Source of the DNA: JBDHZU01 sp039812085 | GTDB lineage: Bacteria; Actinomycetota; Actinomycetes; S36-B12; UBA10799 | Reading direction: 5' to 3' | Length of the DNA: 23,733 bases | NCBI GenBank assembly: GCA_039812085.1 | Contig: JBDHZU010000018.1 | Span: forward strand, 1 to 23,733 | Part shown: one piece after another, positions 7,382 through 15,583 of the stretch | Numbering within the stretch: position 1 is the first letter of the stretch | Layout: each line of letters opens with the position of its first letter | Made by a program: the position numbers and the translations under genes | The notes under the pieces: model-generated | The model's database searches: none | The model's input: only the letters and a program-made list of their open reading frames with translations | What the model was told of the DNA's origin: nothing

Positions 7382-8218
7382 ATGGCTGCTGCAGAAGAGC
7401 TATCCGATCTTGCGCTTGCCACACATGCTGCCCAAGAGGCAGGTTCGCGAGTGCTGGACATTCGCCGCCAGTGGGGCCCCATCGTGTTGGAAGACGTTGA
7501 GTCTCGAAATGCACTCAAAGATGCCGGAGATGCCGCTGCGCACGAGCTTCTCGTTGAAATCCTCAGTGCCCACCGACCCAACGACGCGATCTTCAGTGAA
7601 GAAGCGATTGATGACCTTGCCCGGCTCACCGCGGATCGTGTGTGGATCATCGATCCAGTTGATGGCACGAGTGAATACGGCCGAGGCCAGAGCGACTGGG
7701 CAATCCAAGTCGCGCTCTGGGAACGTGCTGCATCGTCGCCTGAACAACTCACCGTCGGTGTGATCAACCTGGCTGCTCAGGACGAGTTGTTCACCTCAGC
7801 AGACCCCGAACCCATCCATCGCACCATCGACCCGGACTTGCCGATTCGCATCGTCATGTCCCGATCTCGTGGAGTGAAGTTCACGAAGGAGGCACTGGAA
7901 CAGTTCTCAGCAGGTGTCGCCGATGCGGGACTTACTGAACATGGTGTCGAACTCATGCACGTTGGTGGGGTGGGTGCCAAAGTCGGTGAACTTCTGCTGG
8001 ATCGTGCGGATCTCTATCTCCACACCAAGTCTTTCAACCAGTGGGATGTTGCCGCGCCACTGGCGGTAGCCCAACATCATGGACTGGTTGCGACTCGGAT
8101 TGATGGCTCGCCGGTGCTGTTCAACCATGAGTCACCTACGATCGACGATCTCGTCGTGGCGGTCCCGGCGCTGGTTGACCACCTGCCTGCGCTTGGGCTG
8201 GATGAGCTCGACTCGTAG
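7382..8218 (+). CDS. cysQ: Inositol monophosphatase family protein, CysQ-like 3'(2'),5'-bisphosphate nucleotidase
   Basis: Member of the lithium-sensitive Mg2+ phosphatase superfamily. Metal ligands are visible in order: SEE (about 71-73), DPVDGT (91-96), and a C-terminal QWDVAAPLA (Asp222). The sequence after DPVDGT (SEY...DWAIQVAL) resembles actinobacterial CysQ enzymes, which remove the 3' phosphate from pAp or PAPS, but inositol- or fructose-phosphatase activity cannot be excluded. The 278-aa length fits. Start ATG 7382 is preferred over an in-frame ATG at 7337 inside pth; GGGAG lies upstream as a Shine-Dalgarno. Its position between pth and mfd is unusual, as these two are often adjacent in actinobacteria. 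Family assignment is sure; the substrate is moderate. Confidence 0.8.
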   Translation: MAAAEELSDLALATHAAQEAGSRVLDIRRQWGPIVLEDVESRNALKDAGDAAAHELLVEILSAHRPNDAIFSEEAIDDLARLTADRVWIIDPVDGTSEYGRGQSDWAIQVALWERAASSPEQLTVGVINLAAQDELFTSADPEPIHRTIDPDLPIRIVMSRSRGVKFTKEALEQFSAGVADAGLTEHGVELMHVGGVGAKVGELLLDRADLYLHTKSFNQWDVAAPLAVAQHHGLVATRIDGSPVLFNHESPTIDDLVVAVPALVDHLPALGLDELDS

Positions 8219-8221
8219 CCT
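8193..8221 (+). promoter_or_regulatory. Candidate leaderless mfd promoter (TTGGGC N17 TAGCCT N6 GTG)
   Basis: TTGGGC (8193-8198) and TAGCCT (8216-8221) are separated by 17 bp, and the GTG start of mfd follows 6 nt after the -10. The TAG of the -10 is the stop codon of the preceding gene. TAGCCT cannot be read as a Shine-Dalgarno, which favours the promoter reading. Confidence 0.4.
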
Positions 8222-8227
8222 TAGCGA

Positions 8228-11200
8228 GTGAGCGTTTCGGGACTGCTGCAGGTTGTCCGCACAGACCCCATCCTCGATGAAGCGATCACGCTCGCTACGG
8301 AAGATTCCCGCCAGCCCACCACGTTCGTCGGCCCACCTGCGCTGACCCCGCTGCTGACAACGCTGCTGGCGTCGCCGGAGTTCGGCAAGCGACAGGTACT
8401 GCTTGTTACGGCCACTTCGCGTGACGCGGAAGACCTCAGTGAGGAACTCACCGGACTCTTAGGTCAACACACTGTGGCGGAGTTCCCGGCATGGGAAACC
8501 CTTCCGCACGAGCGGCTCAGCCCCACCCACGACACCGTTGGCCGACGGCTATCGGTGCTGCGTCGGCTGCAGCATCCAGGGCCAGCCGGTGCCGCGGATG
8601 GTCCACTGCAGGTTGTCGTCGCCGGGGTACGAGCGTTGTTGGCGCCTTTCGTCGCCGGGCTAGGGGAGCGAGAATCGGTCGCTGTCAGTGTCGGTGACGA
8701 ACGGGATATGGATGATCTCGTTCACCGGTTGATCGAGATTGGCTACGAACGCACCGACCTCGTGACCAAACGTGGTGAGCTGGCAGTCCGAGGCGGAATT
8801 GTGGATGTCTTCGCCCCCACCGACGACCATCCCACTCGACTGGAGTTCTTCGGCGACGAGATCGAACAGATTCGTCGTTTTTCCGTCGCTGACCAGCGTT
8901 CATTACCGGACGAGATTGACCGACTGTGGGCACCGTCGTGCCGTGAGCTGCTGCTCTCTGACGACGTTCGTTCTCGCGCGGCAGACCTGTTGGCCGAACA
9001 CCCTGAACTTGCGGACGTGCTCGGCCCGATCAGCGAAGGCATCCATGTCGAAGGCATGGAAAGTCTGGCCCCAGTACTGGCAGACGGAATGTCCAATCTG
9101 CTCACTGAACTCGATGAGCACACGATTGTGTTGTTGGCTGAGCCGGAACGAATCCGGCGGCGAGCCGATGACCTACTTGCCACGAGCGAGGAGTTCCTGG
9201 CTGCTGGTTGGCAAGCTGCTGCGGACGGCGGAAAAACACCCATCGATGTCAGTGCAGCAGGATTCCTCACCCTTGACCAAGCGCGCGAGGTTGCCGACGA
9301 TCGGCAGTTGGCATGGTGGACAGTTTCCGCCTTCGGAATGGACGCCGATGCGGATGAGACTGCTGATCCCACGGGTCGTCACGTCGGGATGGTTGCTGCG
9401 AATAGCTATCGGGGTGACCTGCCATCTGCGTTAGGTGATGTTGCGGGATACCTGCGAGTCGGCGGAGCAGCCGTCGTCCTCACCAAAGGTCACGGCTCAG
9501 CACAGCGACTGAGTGAACAACTGGCTGAACGAGAGTTGGCCGCCCGACTCGTGACCTCACTGGACGTCAAGCCTGCCACCCGGATCGCGACCGTGGCGAC
9601 CAGTTCGTTGCGGCACGGTTTCGCCATCCCCGCAGACAACCTGATCGTGCTCACTGAAGCTGACATCTTCGGAACTCAACCCACCACAGTCACTAAACGA
9701 TCGATGCCCTCACGTCGTCGGCGTGCGGTGGACCCCTTGCAACTGACTGCCGGTGATTACGTCGTCCATGAAGCTCACGGCGTCGGCCGCTTCGTCGAAC
9801 TGACCAGCCGAGTCGTCCAGGGCTCGACCAGGGAATACCTGGTGGTGGAGTACGCGGCCAGCAAGCGCGGACAACCAGCCGACCGGCTCTATGTCCCGAC
9901 TGATCAGTTGGATCAGGTCACCCGCTATGTCGGGGGAGAAGCGCCCAGTGTGCATCGCCTGGGTGGGGCCGACTGGGAAAAATCCAAGACCAAGGCTCGT
10001 CGCGCGGTCAAGCAGATTGCCGGTGAGCTGATCCGGCTCTACGCCGCACGACAACAGGCAAAGGGCCACGCTTTCGCTCCCGATTCACCGTGGCAGGCCG
10101 AACTCGAAGACGCCTTCCCGTTCGCGGAGACGCCTGATCAGTTGGCCACGATTGACGAGGTCAAGTCGGACATGGAGAAGTCCGTGCCGATGGATCGCAT
10201 CGTGTGCGGCGATGTTGGTTACGGCAAGACGGAGATCGCGGTGCGCGCGGCATTCAAAGCTGTGCAAGACGGCAAGCAAGTCGCCGTACTTGTTCCCACG
10301 ACCCTGCTCGTGCGCCAGCATCATCAGACGTTCAGCGAACGATTCGCGCCTTTCCCCGTCCGAGTGGAGGCATTGAGTCGATTCCAGACTGCCCGGCAAG
10401 CCGATGAAGTCCTAGCGGGTTTGGCCGATGGCTCCGTTGACGTCATCGTGGCAACGCATCGGTTGTTGTCTCCCTCCACCCAGTTCAAGGACTTGGGCCT
10501 GGTCATCGTGGACGAGGAACAACGATTTGGTGTGGAGCACAAGGAACACTTGAAGGCGCTACGAACCAACGTCGACATGCTCACCATGTCTGCCACTCCG
10601 ATTCCGCGAACTCTGGAAATGGCTGTGACCGGCATTCGAGAGATGTCCACCATCGCCACCCCGCCCGAACAACGGTTGCCGGTCCTGACGTTCGTCGGGC
10701 CGTACGAGGCCAAGCAGGTCACGGCAGCGATCAAGCGAGAGCTTCTTCGTGACGGACAAGTGTTCTTCATTCACAACCGGGTAGACAGCATCGAGAGAGC
10801 CGCTGCCAAATTGGCCGAACTTGTGCCGGATGCGCGGATCGCCGTCGCCCACGGGCAGATGTCCGAGGGAACGCTGGAAACGGTCATCGACCAGTTTTGG
10901 CAGCGAGAAATCGATGTCTTGGTTTGTACGACGATCGTGGAAAACGGACTCGACATCACAAACGCCAACACGTTGATCGTGGACAGGGCAGACACCTTCG
11001 GGATTAGTCAGCTTCACCAACTTCGTGGCCGAGTCGGGCGAGGACGAGATCGCGCCTACGCCTACTTCTTCTATCCGCCCGAGAAGCCGCTGACCGAAAC
11101 CGCGCACGACCGACTGACGACCATCGCCACCAATACTGATCTGGGTGCAGGCATGGCCGTTGCGATGAAAGACCTTGAGATTCGTGGTGCCGGAAATCTG

Positions 11201-11761
11201 TTGGGCGGCGAACAGTCCGGACATATCGCCGATGTGGGCTTCGACCTCTATGTCCGATTGGTCGGAGAAGCCCTTGCTGAGTTCAAGGGCGAGGAGTCGG
11301 ACGAACCCGCCGATGTCACCATCGAACTGGCCATCGATGCCCACATCCCCACTGGTTGGATCCCACACGAACGCCTCCGGTTGGAGGCATATCGCCGGTT
11401 CGCTGCTGCCACTGACGAAGCGGGACTACAAGAAGTCCTCGATGAACTCGTTGATCGATACGGTGCCTTGCCTGAGCCAGTTCAACTGCTGGTTGAGGTT
11501 GCTCGACTACGGATGAAGGCCCGACAACTCGGGATCACCGAGATCATCACAGCAGGTACGCGTATCCGGTTCTCGCCCATGCAGCTTGCTGAGTCACGCG
11601 GTATGCGATTGACGCGTTTGTACCCCGGATCAATGGCAAAAGCAGCAAGTCGAGTGGTGCTTGTCCCCGCTCCAATGACGGCGAAGGTGGGGGGTAAGCC
11701 GTTGACCAATATCCCGCTCCTACAGTGGATCAACGAGTTTCTCGACGCCATGTTTGCGTGA
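8228..11761 (+). CDS. mfd: Transcription-repair coupling factor Mfd
   Basis: Large DNA translocase that removes RNA polymerase stalled at lesions and recruits UvrA. The 1177-aa protein has the standard order: N-terminal UvrB-like region, RNA-polymerase-interacting domain (about residues 500-590, GDYVVHEAHGVGRF), RecG-like helicase motor with Walker A GDVGYGKTE (661-669) and Walker B DEEQ (762-765), motif VI RGRVGRGRDRAYAYFFY, and the C-terminal TRCF domain. GTG 8228 is used as start because the N-terminus aligns with the family length and a TAGCCT hexamer lies 6 nt upstream. It is followed by a 109-nt gap before a SurA-like lipoprotein gene, a conserved actinobacterial neighbour. Confidence 0.98.
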   Translation: MSVSGLLQVVRTDPILDEAITLATEDSRQPTTFVGPPALTPLLTTLLASPEFGKRQVLLVTATSRDAEDLSEELTGLLGQHTVAEFPAWETLPHERLSPTHDTVGRRLSVLRRLQHPGPAGAADGPLQVVVAGVRALLAPFVAGLGERESVAVSVGDERDMDDLVHRLIEIGYERTDLVTKRGELAVRGGIVDVFAPTDDHPTRLEFFGDEIEQIRRFSVADQRSLPDEIDRLWAPSCRELLLSDDVRSRAADLLAEHPELADVLGPISEGIHVEGMESLAPVLADGMSNLLTELDEHTIVLLAEPERIRRRADDLLATSEEFLAAGWQAAADGGKTPIDVSAAGFLTLDQAREVADDRQLAWWTVSAFGMDADADETADPTGRHVGMVAANSYRGDLPSALGDVAGYLRVGGAAVVLTKGHGSAQRLSEQLAERELAARLVTSLDVKPATRIATVATSSLRHGFAIPADNLIVLTEADIFGTQPTTVTKRSMPSRRRRAVDPLQLTAGDYVVHEAHGVGRFVELTSRVVQGSTREYLVVEYAASKRGQPADRLYVPTDQLDQVTRYVGGEAPSVHRLGGADWEKSKTKARRAVKQIAGELIRLYAARQQAKGHAFAPDSPWQAELEDAFPFAETPDQLATIDEVKSDMEKSVPMDRIVCGDVGYGKTEIAVRAAFKAVQDGKQVAVLVPTTLLVRQHHQTFSERFAPFPVRVEALSRFQTARQADEVLAGLADGSVDVIVATHRLLSPSTQFKDLGLVIVDEEQRFGVEHKEHLKALRTNVDMLTMSATPIPRTLEMAVTGIREMSTIATPPEQRLPVLTFVGPYEAKQVTAAIKRELLRDGQVFFIHNRVDSIERAAAKLAELVPDARIAVAHGQMSEGTLETVIDQFWQREIDVLVCTTIVENGLDITNANTLIVDRADTFGISQLHQLRGRVGRGRDRAYAYFFYPPEKPLTETAHDRLTTIATNTDLGAGMAVAMKDLEIRGAGNLLGGEQSGHIADVGFDLYVRLVGEALAEFKGEESDEPADVTIELAIDAHIPTGWIPHERLRLEAYRRFAAATDEAGLQEVLDELVDRYGALPEPVQLLVEVARLRMKARQLGITEIITAGTRIRFSPMQLAESRGMRLTRLYPGSMAKAASRVVLVPAPMTAKVGGKPLTNIPLLQWINEFLDAMFA

Positions 11762-11801
11762 GGTTCTCAGGACTTGCCACCACGGGAGTTACCATTGCCG
11801 A

Positions 11802-11817
11802 GCTGCCAAATGGCAGC
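11802..11817 (+). repeat. Perfect short hairpin (GCTGCCAAATGGCAGC) between mfd and the lipoprotein gene
   Basis: The 16-base element forms a 6-bp stem with an AAAT loop (a 7-bp perfect palindrome as DNA). It lies 41 nt after the mfd stop and 54 nt before the lipoprotein start. There is no following T-tract, so a canonical terminator is unlikely; it could be an RNA-stabilising hairpin or an operator just after a TACCAT (11790-11795) that fits a -10. Confidence 0.35.
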
Positions 11818-11870
11818 AGCGGTCGGTCCTCGCGGCGGCACACACGTAGAAGCGAAGAAGAGGTCTCCTG

Positions 11871-12524
11871 GTGTTCACCACTCGTCGCCGCAGCATTGCG
11901 GCTGCTGGCTTGCTCACAGTTGCATTGGCACTGACTGCTTGCGGGCCTGATCAGGCCGGTTCCGCTGCCACCGTCGGCAGCACCACGATCAGTGATACTC
12001 AGCTCAACGACCAGGCCGTTGCGGTGATGGATGCCCTCAACCTGACGCCCAGCGCCCAGATCAACTCCGTTCTCCTGCAGCGCATCGTGACCGGCGAGAT
12101 CGTCAACCAAATGGCTGCCAAGAACGGCGTCACTGTCACTGAGGGAGACATCGACCGCTTCCTGGAAGAGCAGTACAAGAAGACCACCGGCGGCAAGGCA
12201 GCTCTGGAACAACAGCTCCTGCAGAGTGGTTTGACGGCTGACCAAATCCGTCCTGCTGCCAAGACCTCACTTCAAGTTGAGGCGTTGGGCAAGAAGCTGG
12301 CACCAGGCAAGTCAGCCGCCGATCAGCAGAAGGCTGTCGCCGAGGCTGCTGTTGCCTTCGCTAAAGAACAGGGCGTCTCCATCAATCCTCGTTACGGCAC
12401 CTGGGATCCCTCATCGCTATCGATCACCGGTTCCGGTGGCAACGATCTGACCACCTCCATCCAGGGTGGCGGCGTGAGTGGCCTACTGGGCGACAACGGA
12501 GCGGGCAACAGCACCGGTCAGTAA
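11871..12524 (+). CDS. SurA N-terminal domain-like lipoprotein (no PPIase domain)
   Basis: Predicted exported lipoprotein of 217 aa. The N-terminus has Arg-rich residues 4-7, a hydrophobic stretch and a lipobox LTAC with Cys24, so it should be lipid-anchored outside the membrane. The remainder (about 35-145) is a helical SurA-N-like chaperone domain (NSVLLQRIVTGEIVNQMAAKNGV... DIDRFLEEQ). The parvulin PPIase domain seen in full SurA/PrsA is missing, and the protein ends with NPRYGTWD and a Gly/Ser-rich tail. GTG 11871 is supported by GAGG 7 nt upstream. Equivalent genes occupy this mfd-mazG slot in other actinobacteria. The role in folding secreted proteins is inferred from the domain. Confidence 0.8.
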   Translation: MFTTRRRSIAAAGLLTVALALTACGPDQAGSAATVGSTTISDTQLNDQAVAVMDALNLTPSAQINSVLLQRIVTGEIVNQMAAKNGVTVTEGDIDRFLEEQYKKTTGGKAALEQQLLQSGLTADQIRPAAKTSLQVEALGKKLAPGKSAADQQKAVAEAAVAFAKEQGVSINPRYGTWDPSSLSITGSGGNDLTTSIQGGGVSGLLGDNGAGNSTGQ

Positions 12525-13246
12525 TGACCAGCCAGCATCCATCGAGCCAACAACCTGGTGTGCCGGGTAGTCGAGTCATTGAACTCGTCGCCCTGATGGA
12601 TCGACTCCGCTCACCAGGGGGTTGCCCGTGGGATGCAGAGCAGACCCATGAGTCGCTGGTCGAGTACTTGGTGGAAGAGACCTACGAGACGGTTGACGCT
12701 ATCGATGCGAATGATCGTGACGCTTTGCGTGAAGAGCTCGGAGATGTGCTGCTGCAAGTCGTGTTCCACGCGCGGATTGCCGCAGAGTCTGTCGACGATC
12801 CGTGGACGATTGACGATGTGGCAGACGGCATCATCAACAAGCTGATCGAACGGCATCCGCATGTATTTGGTGACGATCGAACCACCGATCTCGATCAGTT
12901 GGAATCTGACTGGTTCGCTCGTAAGCGCAAGCAGAAAGGTCGAACCTCGGCGGTTGACGGGGTTCCTCAGTCGATGCCGTCCGTGGCGTTGGCGCACAAG
13001 TTGATGACTCGTGCCCAGCACGCGCAGGTGGACGTTTCCGCTGCCGGGCAGGCCGCCAGACAGTTCGTTGATGATGCCGTTACTCAGGGGATTGACCCAG
13101 GCGAACTCATGCTGGCGGTGATCGAACATCAGCACCATGCCGGTGGCGACGCCGACCGTGATCTGCGCACCCAGGTCTTTGCGTATCGGGAAGCAATCAT
13201 CGGCGCCGAGACCACTCAGCCAGAAGCCCGTGCCGACGCGGAATAG
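12524..13246 (+). CDS. mazG: Nucleoside triphosphate pyrophosphohydrolase MazG
   Basis: All-alpha NTP pyrophosphatase that converts NTPs, including damaged ones, to NMP and PPi. The N-terminal MazG domain shows GGCPWDAEQTHESL (32-45) and the metal-binding EExxE...ExxD pattern (Glu51, Glu52, Glu55, Glu71, Asp74). The 240-aa length covers one full MazG domain and a shorter C-terminal region, as in mycobacterial MazG. The ATG overlaps the preceding stop (TAATG), suggesting translational coupling with the lipoprotein gene. Placement between mfd and eno is conserved in actinobacteria. The role in cleansing oxidised nucleotides is known for the mycobacterial protein and inferred here. Confidence 0.94.
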   Translation: MTSQHPSSQQPGVPGSRVIELVALMDRLRSPGGCPWDAEQTHESLVEYLVEETYETVDAIDANDRDALREELGDVLLQVVFHARIAAESVDDPWTIDDVADGIINKLIERHPHVFGDDRTTDLDQLESDWFARKRKQKGRTSAVDGVPQSMPSVALAHKLMTRAQHAQVDVSAAGQAARQFVDDAVTQGIDPGELMLAVIEHQHHAGGDADRDLRTQVFAYREAIIGAETTQPEARADAE

Positions 13247-13302
13247 CCCGAGTACCAGGCGAACCAAGCGCGCCGCGGTCCAGCGGGTGTGAAGCGACAA
13301 AG

Positions 13303-13308
13303 TAGGGT
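13303..13308 (+). promoter_or_regulatory. Possible eno -10 element (TAGGGT)
   Basis: TAGGGT in the 93-nt mazG-eno gap matches TANNNT and would start transcription near 13315, giving a 25-nt leader that contains the AAAGGGAAG Shine-Dalgarno before ATG 13340. No clear -35 is seen. Confidence 0.3.
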
Positions 13309-13339
13309 GGCGGAACATTCGCGTCGAAAGGGAAGCTGC

Positions 13340-14617
13340 ATGTCCACGATCGAACTTGTCATCGCCCGAGAGATCTTGGATTCGCGCGGAAACCCAACAG
13401 TTGAAGTAGAAGTTGCGCTCGATGATGGCGTGGTGAGCCGAGCGGCTGTTCCTTCTGGCGCATCTACTGGTGCATTCGAAGCAGTCGAACTGCGCGATGG
13501 CGACGAGCGCTACGGCGGCAAAGGCGTGCGCAAGGCATGCGAAGCAGTAGAAGAAGTCATTGCCAGCGAGATCAGCGGCCTCGATGCCACCGACCAACGC
13601 CTGATCGACCAGACCATGATCGACCTCGACGGAACCCCAAATAAAGCTCGACTGGGTGCGAACGCCATCCTCGGAGTTTCGCTGGCTGTGGCCAAGGCCG
13701 CTGCCGCATCCGCTGGTCTGCCGCTGTTCCGTTACCTCGGCGGTCCCAATGCGCATCTATTGCCCGTACCGATGATGAACATTCTCAACGGCGGTGCCCA
13801 TGCCGATAGCGATGTGGACATCCAGGAGTTCATGATCGCCCCAATTGGTGCGGCCACTTTCGATGAGGCATTGCGTCAAGGCACGGAGGTCTACCACTCT
13901 CTGAAGTCAGTTCTGAAGAGTGACGGATTACAGACCGGTCTGGGTGATGAAGGTGGATTCGCGCCCAACCTGCCGAGCAATCGGACTGCTCTTGACCTGA
14001 TTTCCAAGGCAATCGAACAAGTCGGTCTCACTGTGGGAACTGATGTGGCCCTTGCCCTCGATGTCGCGGCTTCGGAGTTTTACCAAGACGGCTCGTACAC
14101 GTTTGAAGGTGCTAACCGTTCTGCGGAATGGATGAGCGCCTACTACGACACATTGGTCGCCGACTACCCCCTCGTCAGCATCGAAGATCCGTTGAACGAA
14201 GACGACTGGGACGGCTGGGTCACACTGACCGAACAGGTCGGAGAACGAGTGCAACTTGTCGGTGATGACCTGTTCGTGACCAATCCCGAGCGTCTGGCAA
14301 AGGGCATTGAATTGGGTGCAGGTAATGCTCTGCTGGTCAAGGTCAATCAGATCGGTTCGTTGACCGAGACCTTGGATGCCGTTGAGTTGGCTCACCGCAG
14401 TGGTTACACCTGCATGATGAGCCACCGCTCCGGAGAAACCGAAGACACCACAATCGCGGATCTGGCTGTGGCCGTGGACTGCGGACAGATCAAGACGGGT
14501 GCGCCTGCTCGATCTGAACGCGTTGCCAAGTACAACCAACTGCTGCGCATCGCCGACGAACTTGATGATGCAGCGCGTTACTCCGGCGCGTCGGCCTTCC
14601 CAAGATTGCGAGTCTGA
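13340..14617 (+). CDS. eno: Enolase (phosphopyruvate hydratase)
   Basis: Glycolytic interconversion of 2-phosphoglycerate and phosphoenolpyruvate; also an RNA-degradosome partner in some bacteria. 425 aa, standard length. Signatures: SRGNPTVEVEV, PSGASTGAFEAVELRDGD, the metal-ligand region VSIEDPLNEDDWDGW and GDDLFVTN, the catalytic-lysine motif LLVKVNQIGSLTET, and SHRSGETEDTTIADLAV. A longer frame opens at 13289, but ATG 13340 has a good AAAGGGAAG Shine-Dalgarno and begins with the canonical STIELVIAREILDSRGNPT. The preceding mazG and following FtsB-like gene match actinobacterial order. Confidence 0.98.
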   Translation: MSTIELVIAREILDSRGNPTVEVEVALDDGVVSRAAVPSGASTGAFEAVELRDGDERYGGKGVRKACEAVEEVIASEISGLDATDQRLIDQTMIDLDGTPNKARLGANAILGVSLAVAKAAAASAGLPLFRYLGGPNAHLLPVPMMNILNGGAHADSDVDIQEFMIAPIGAATFDEALRQGTEVYHSLKSVLKSDGLQTGLGDEGGFAPNLPSNRTALDLISKAIEQVGLTVGTDVALALDVAASEFYQDGSYTFEGANRSAEWMSAYYDTLVADYPLVSIEDPLNEDDWDGWVTLTEQVGERVQLVGDDLFVTNPERLAKGIELGAGNALLVKVNQIGSLTETLDAVELAHRSGYTCMMSHRSGETEDTTIADLAVAVDCGQIKTGAPARSERVAKYNQLLRIADELDDAARYSGASAFPRLRV

Positions 14618-14631
14618 GCGACCCTAGTTCG

Positions 14632-15054
14632 ATGCGGGGGTTCATTACTGGCGAGGAAGGCGCGCGACGGTCGTTCGTTTCCGGCCGAGTTGCGCTGCTC
14701 ATTGTGGTGGGCTTGACCATCACAATGATGCTGGCTATGCCGCTGCGCGAGTACCTCAAACAGAAGTCTGAGATCAACTCGTTGAGCAAGTCTGTGGACC
14801 AACAGCGCAGCGATGTTTCCTCCTTGCAGCAGCAGGCCGAAATGTGGAAGACCCCGGAATACATTCGTGAGCAAGCCCGCCAACGGTTGAACTACATGTT
14901 CCCCGGCGAAGTCGGCTACATCGTCGTCCGCCCGGGTGATAGCCCGAACGTCTTGTCGCAAGCGCAAGTTCCTACCGATACTCCGGTCGGACCCTGGTAC
15001 CAGCGCCTCTACAACTCCTTATCTGCCGCTGATCAACAGCCCGCAACTCAGTGA
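14632..15054 (+). CDS. FtsB/DivIC-like septum formation initiator protein
   Basis: Small bitopic membrane protein of 140 aa, expected to act in the divisome. It has a short basic cytoplasmic N-terminus, one transmembrane segment (about 20-38, VALLIVVGLTITMMLAMPL), then an extracytoplasmic coiled coil (about 40-70, rich in Leu/Gln/Ser) and the family motif WKTPEYIREQARQRLNYMFPGEVGYIVV. The last part is a Pro/Gln-containing tail. It lies 14 nt after eno, the same position as Rv1024 in M. tuberculosis, a FtsB/DivIC-like protein. The stop TGA overlaps the next ATG (TGATG). The precise divisome partner is inferred. Confidence 0.88.
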   Translation: MRGFITGEEGARRSFVSGRVALLIVVGLTITMMLAMPLREYLKQKSEINSLSKSVDQQRSDVSSLQQQAEMWKTPEYIREQARQRLNYMFPGEVGYIVVRPGDSPNVLSQAQVPTDTPVGPWYQRLYNSLSAADQQPATQ

Positions 15055-15569
15055 TGAGCAACGATTCCCGCGATGTCACTGAACTCGATCTGCAGCGACT
15101 TCACAGTCAGCTTGGTCGGCCAGTGCGTGATGTGCGAGCAATCGCTGCCCGGTGCACCGATGGATGGCCGGCCGTCGTAGAGACCTCCCCGCGTTTAGCT
15201 GACGGAACGCCGTTCCCGACTTTCTGGTACTCCACCTGCCGAGTTTTGAATGCCGCCCTATCCACTTTGGAAGCGGAAGGGCTCATGCGGGATATGCAGG
15301 ATCGGCTCGCTACCGACCCTGACTTGGCGCAGCAATATGCGGCTGCGCACGAGCAGTACTTGGCTGCCCGCGATGAAGTAGAGCCAGTTGAACAGATCGC
15401 CGGATTCTCCGCTGGTGGGATGCCCGTACGAGTCAAATGTCTGCATGCTTTGGTGGCACACGCCCTTGGTGCAGGTCCAGGTGTCAACCCGTTTGGTGAC
15501 GAGGCGCTTGCTGAACTGGCTCGTCGTGGAAGCTGGCCGCACCCCGGCCCATGCGTGACCCAGGAATAG
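15054..15569 (+). CDS. DUF501 domain-containing protein
   Basis: Protein of unknown function, 171 aa, essentially one DUF501 domain. Family-typical stretches: LGRPVRDVRAIAARC, PRLADGTPFPTFWYSTC, EAEGLMRDM, SAGGMPVRVKCLHALVAH and GAGPGVNPFGDEAL. The conserved Cys and His residues (ARC, WYSTC, KCLH...H) suggest a metal or redox site, but that is inference. ATG 15054 overlaps the preceding stop as TGATG; an in-frame GTG at 15051 is the alternative. DUF501 between an FtsB-like gene and a Ppx/GppA gene is a strong actinobacterial signature (equivalent to Rv1025). Confidence 0.9.
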   Translation: MSNDSRDVTELDLQRLHSQLGRPVRDVRAIAARCTDGWPAVVETSPRLADGTPFPTFWYSTCRVLNAALSTLEAEGLMRDMQDRLATDPDLAQQYAAAHEQYLAARDEVEPVEQIAGFSAGGMPVRVKCLHALVAHALGAGPGVNPFGDEALAELARRGSWPHPGPCVTQE

Positions 15570-15583
15570 GGCAGGATCGGCCC

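Noticed and set aside
10559..11368. 269-codon minus-strand frame inside mfd
   Set aside because: Entirely antisense to the Mfd motor domain, and the translation has no recognisable motif.
12611..13756. 381-codon open frame on the minus strand spanning mazG, the gap and eno
   Set aside because: It runs antisense to two clear genes with full family motifs, and its translation shows no recognisable domain. Long antisense frames are expected in codon-biased GC-rich genes.
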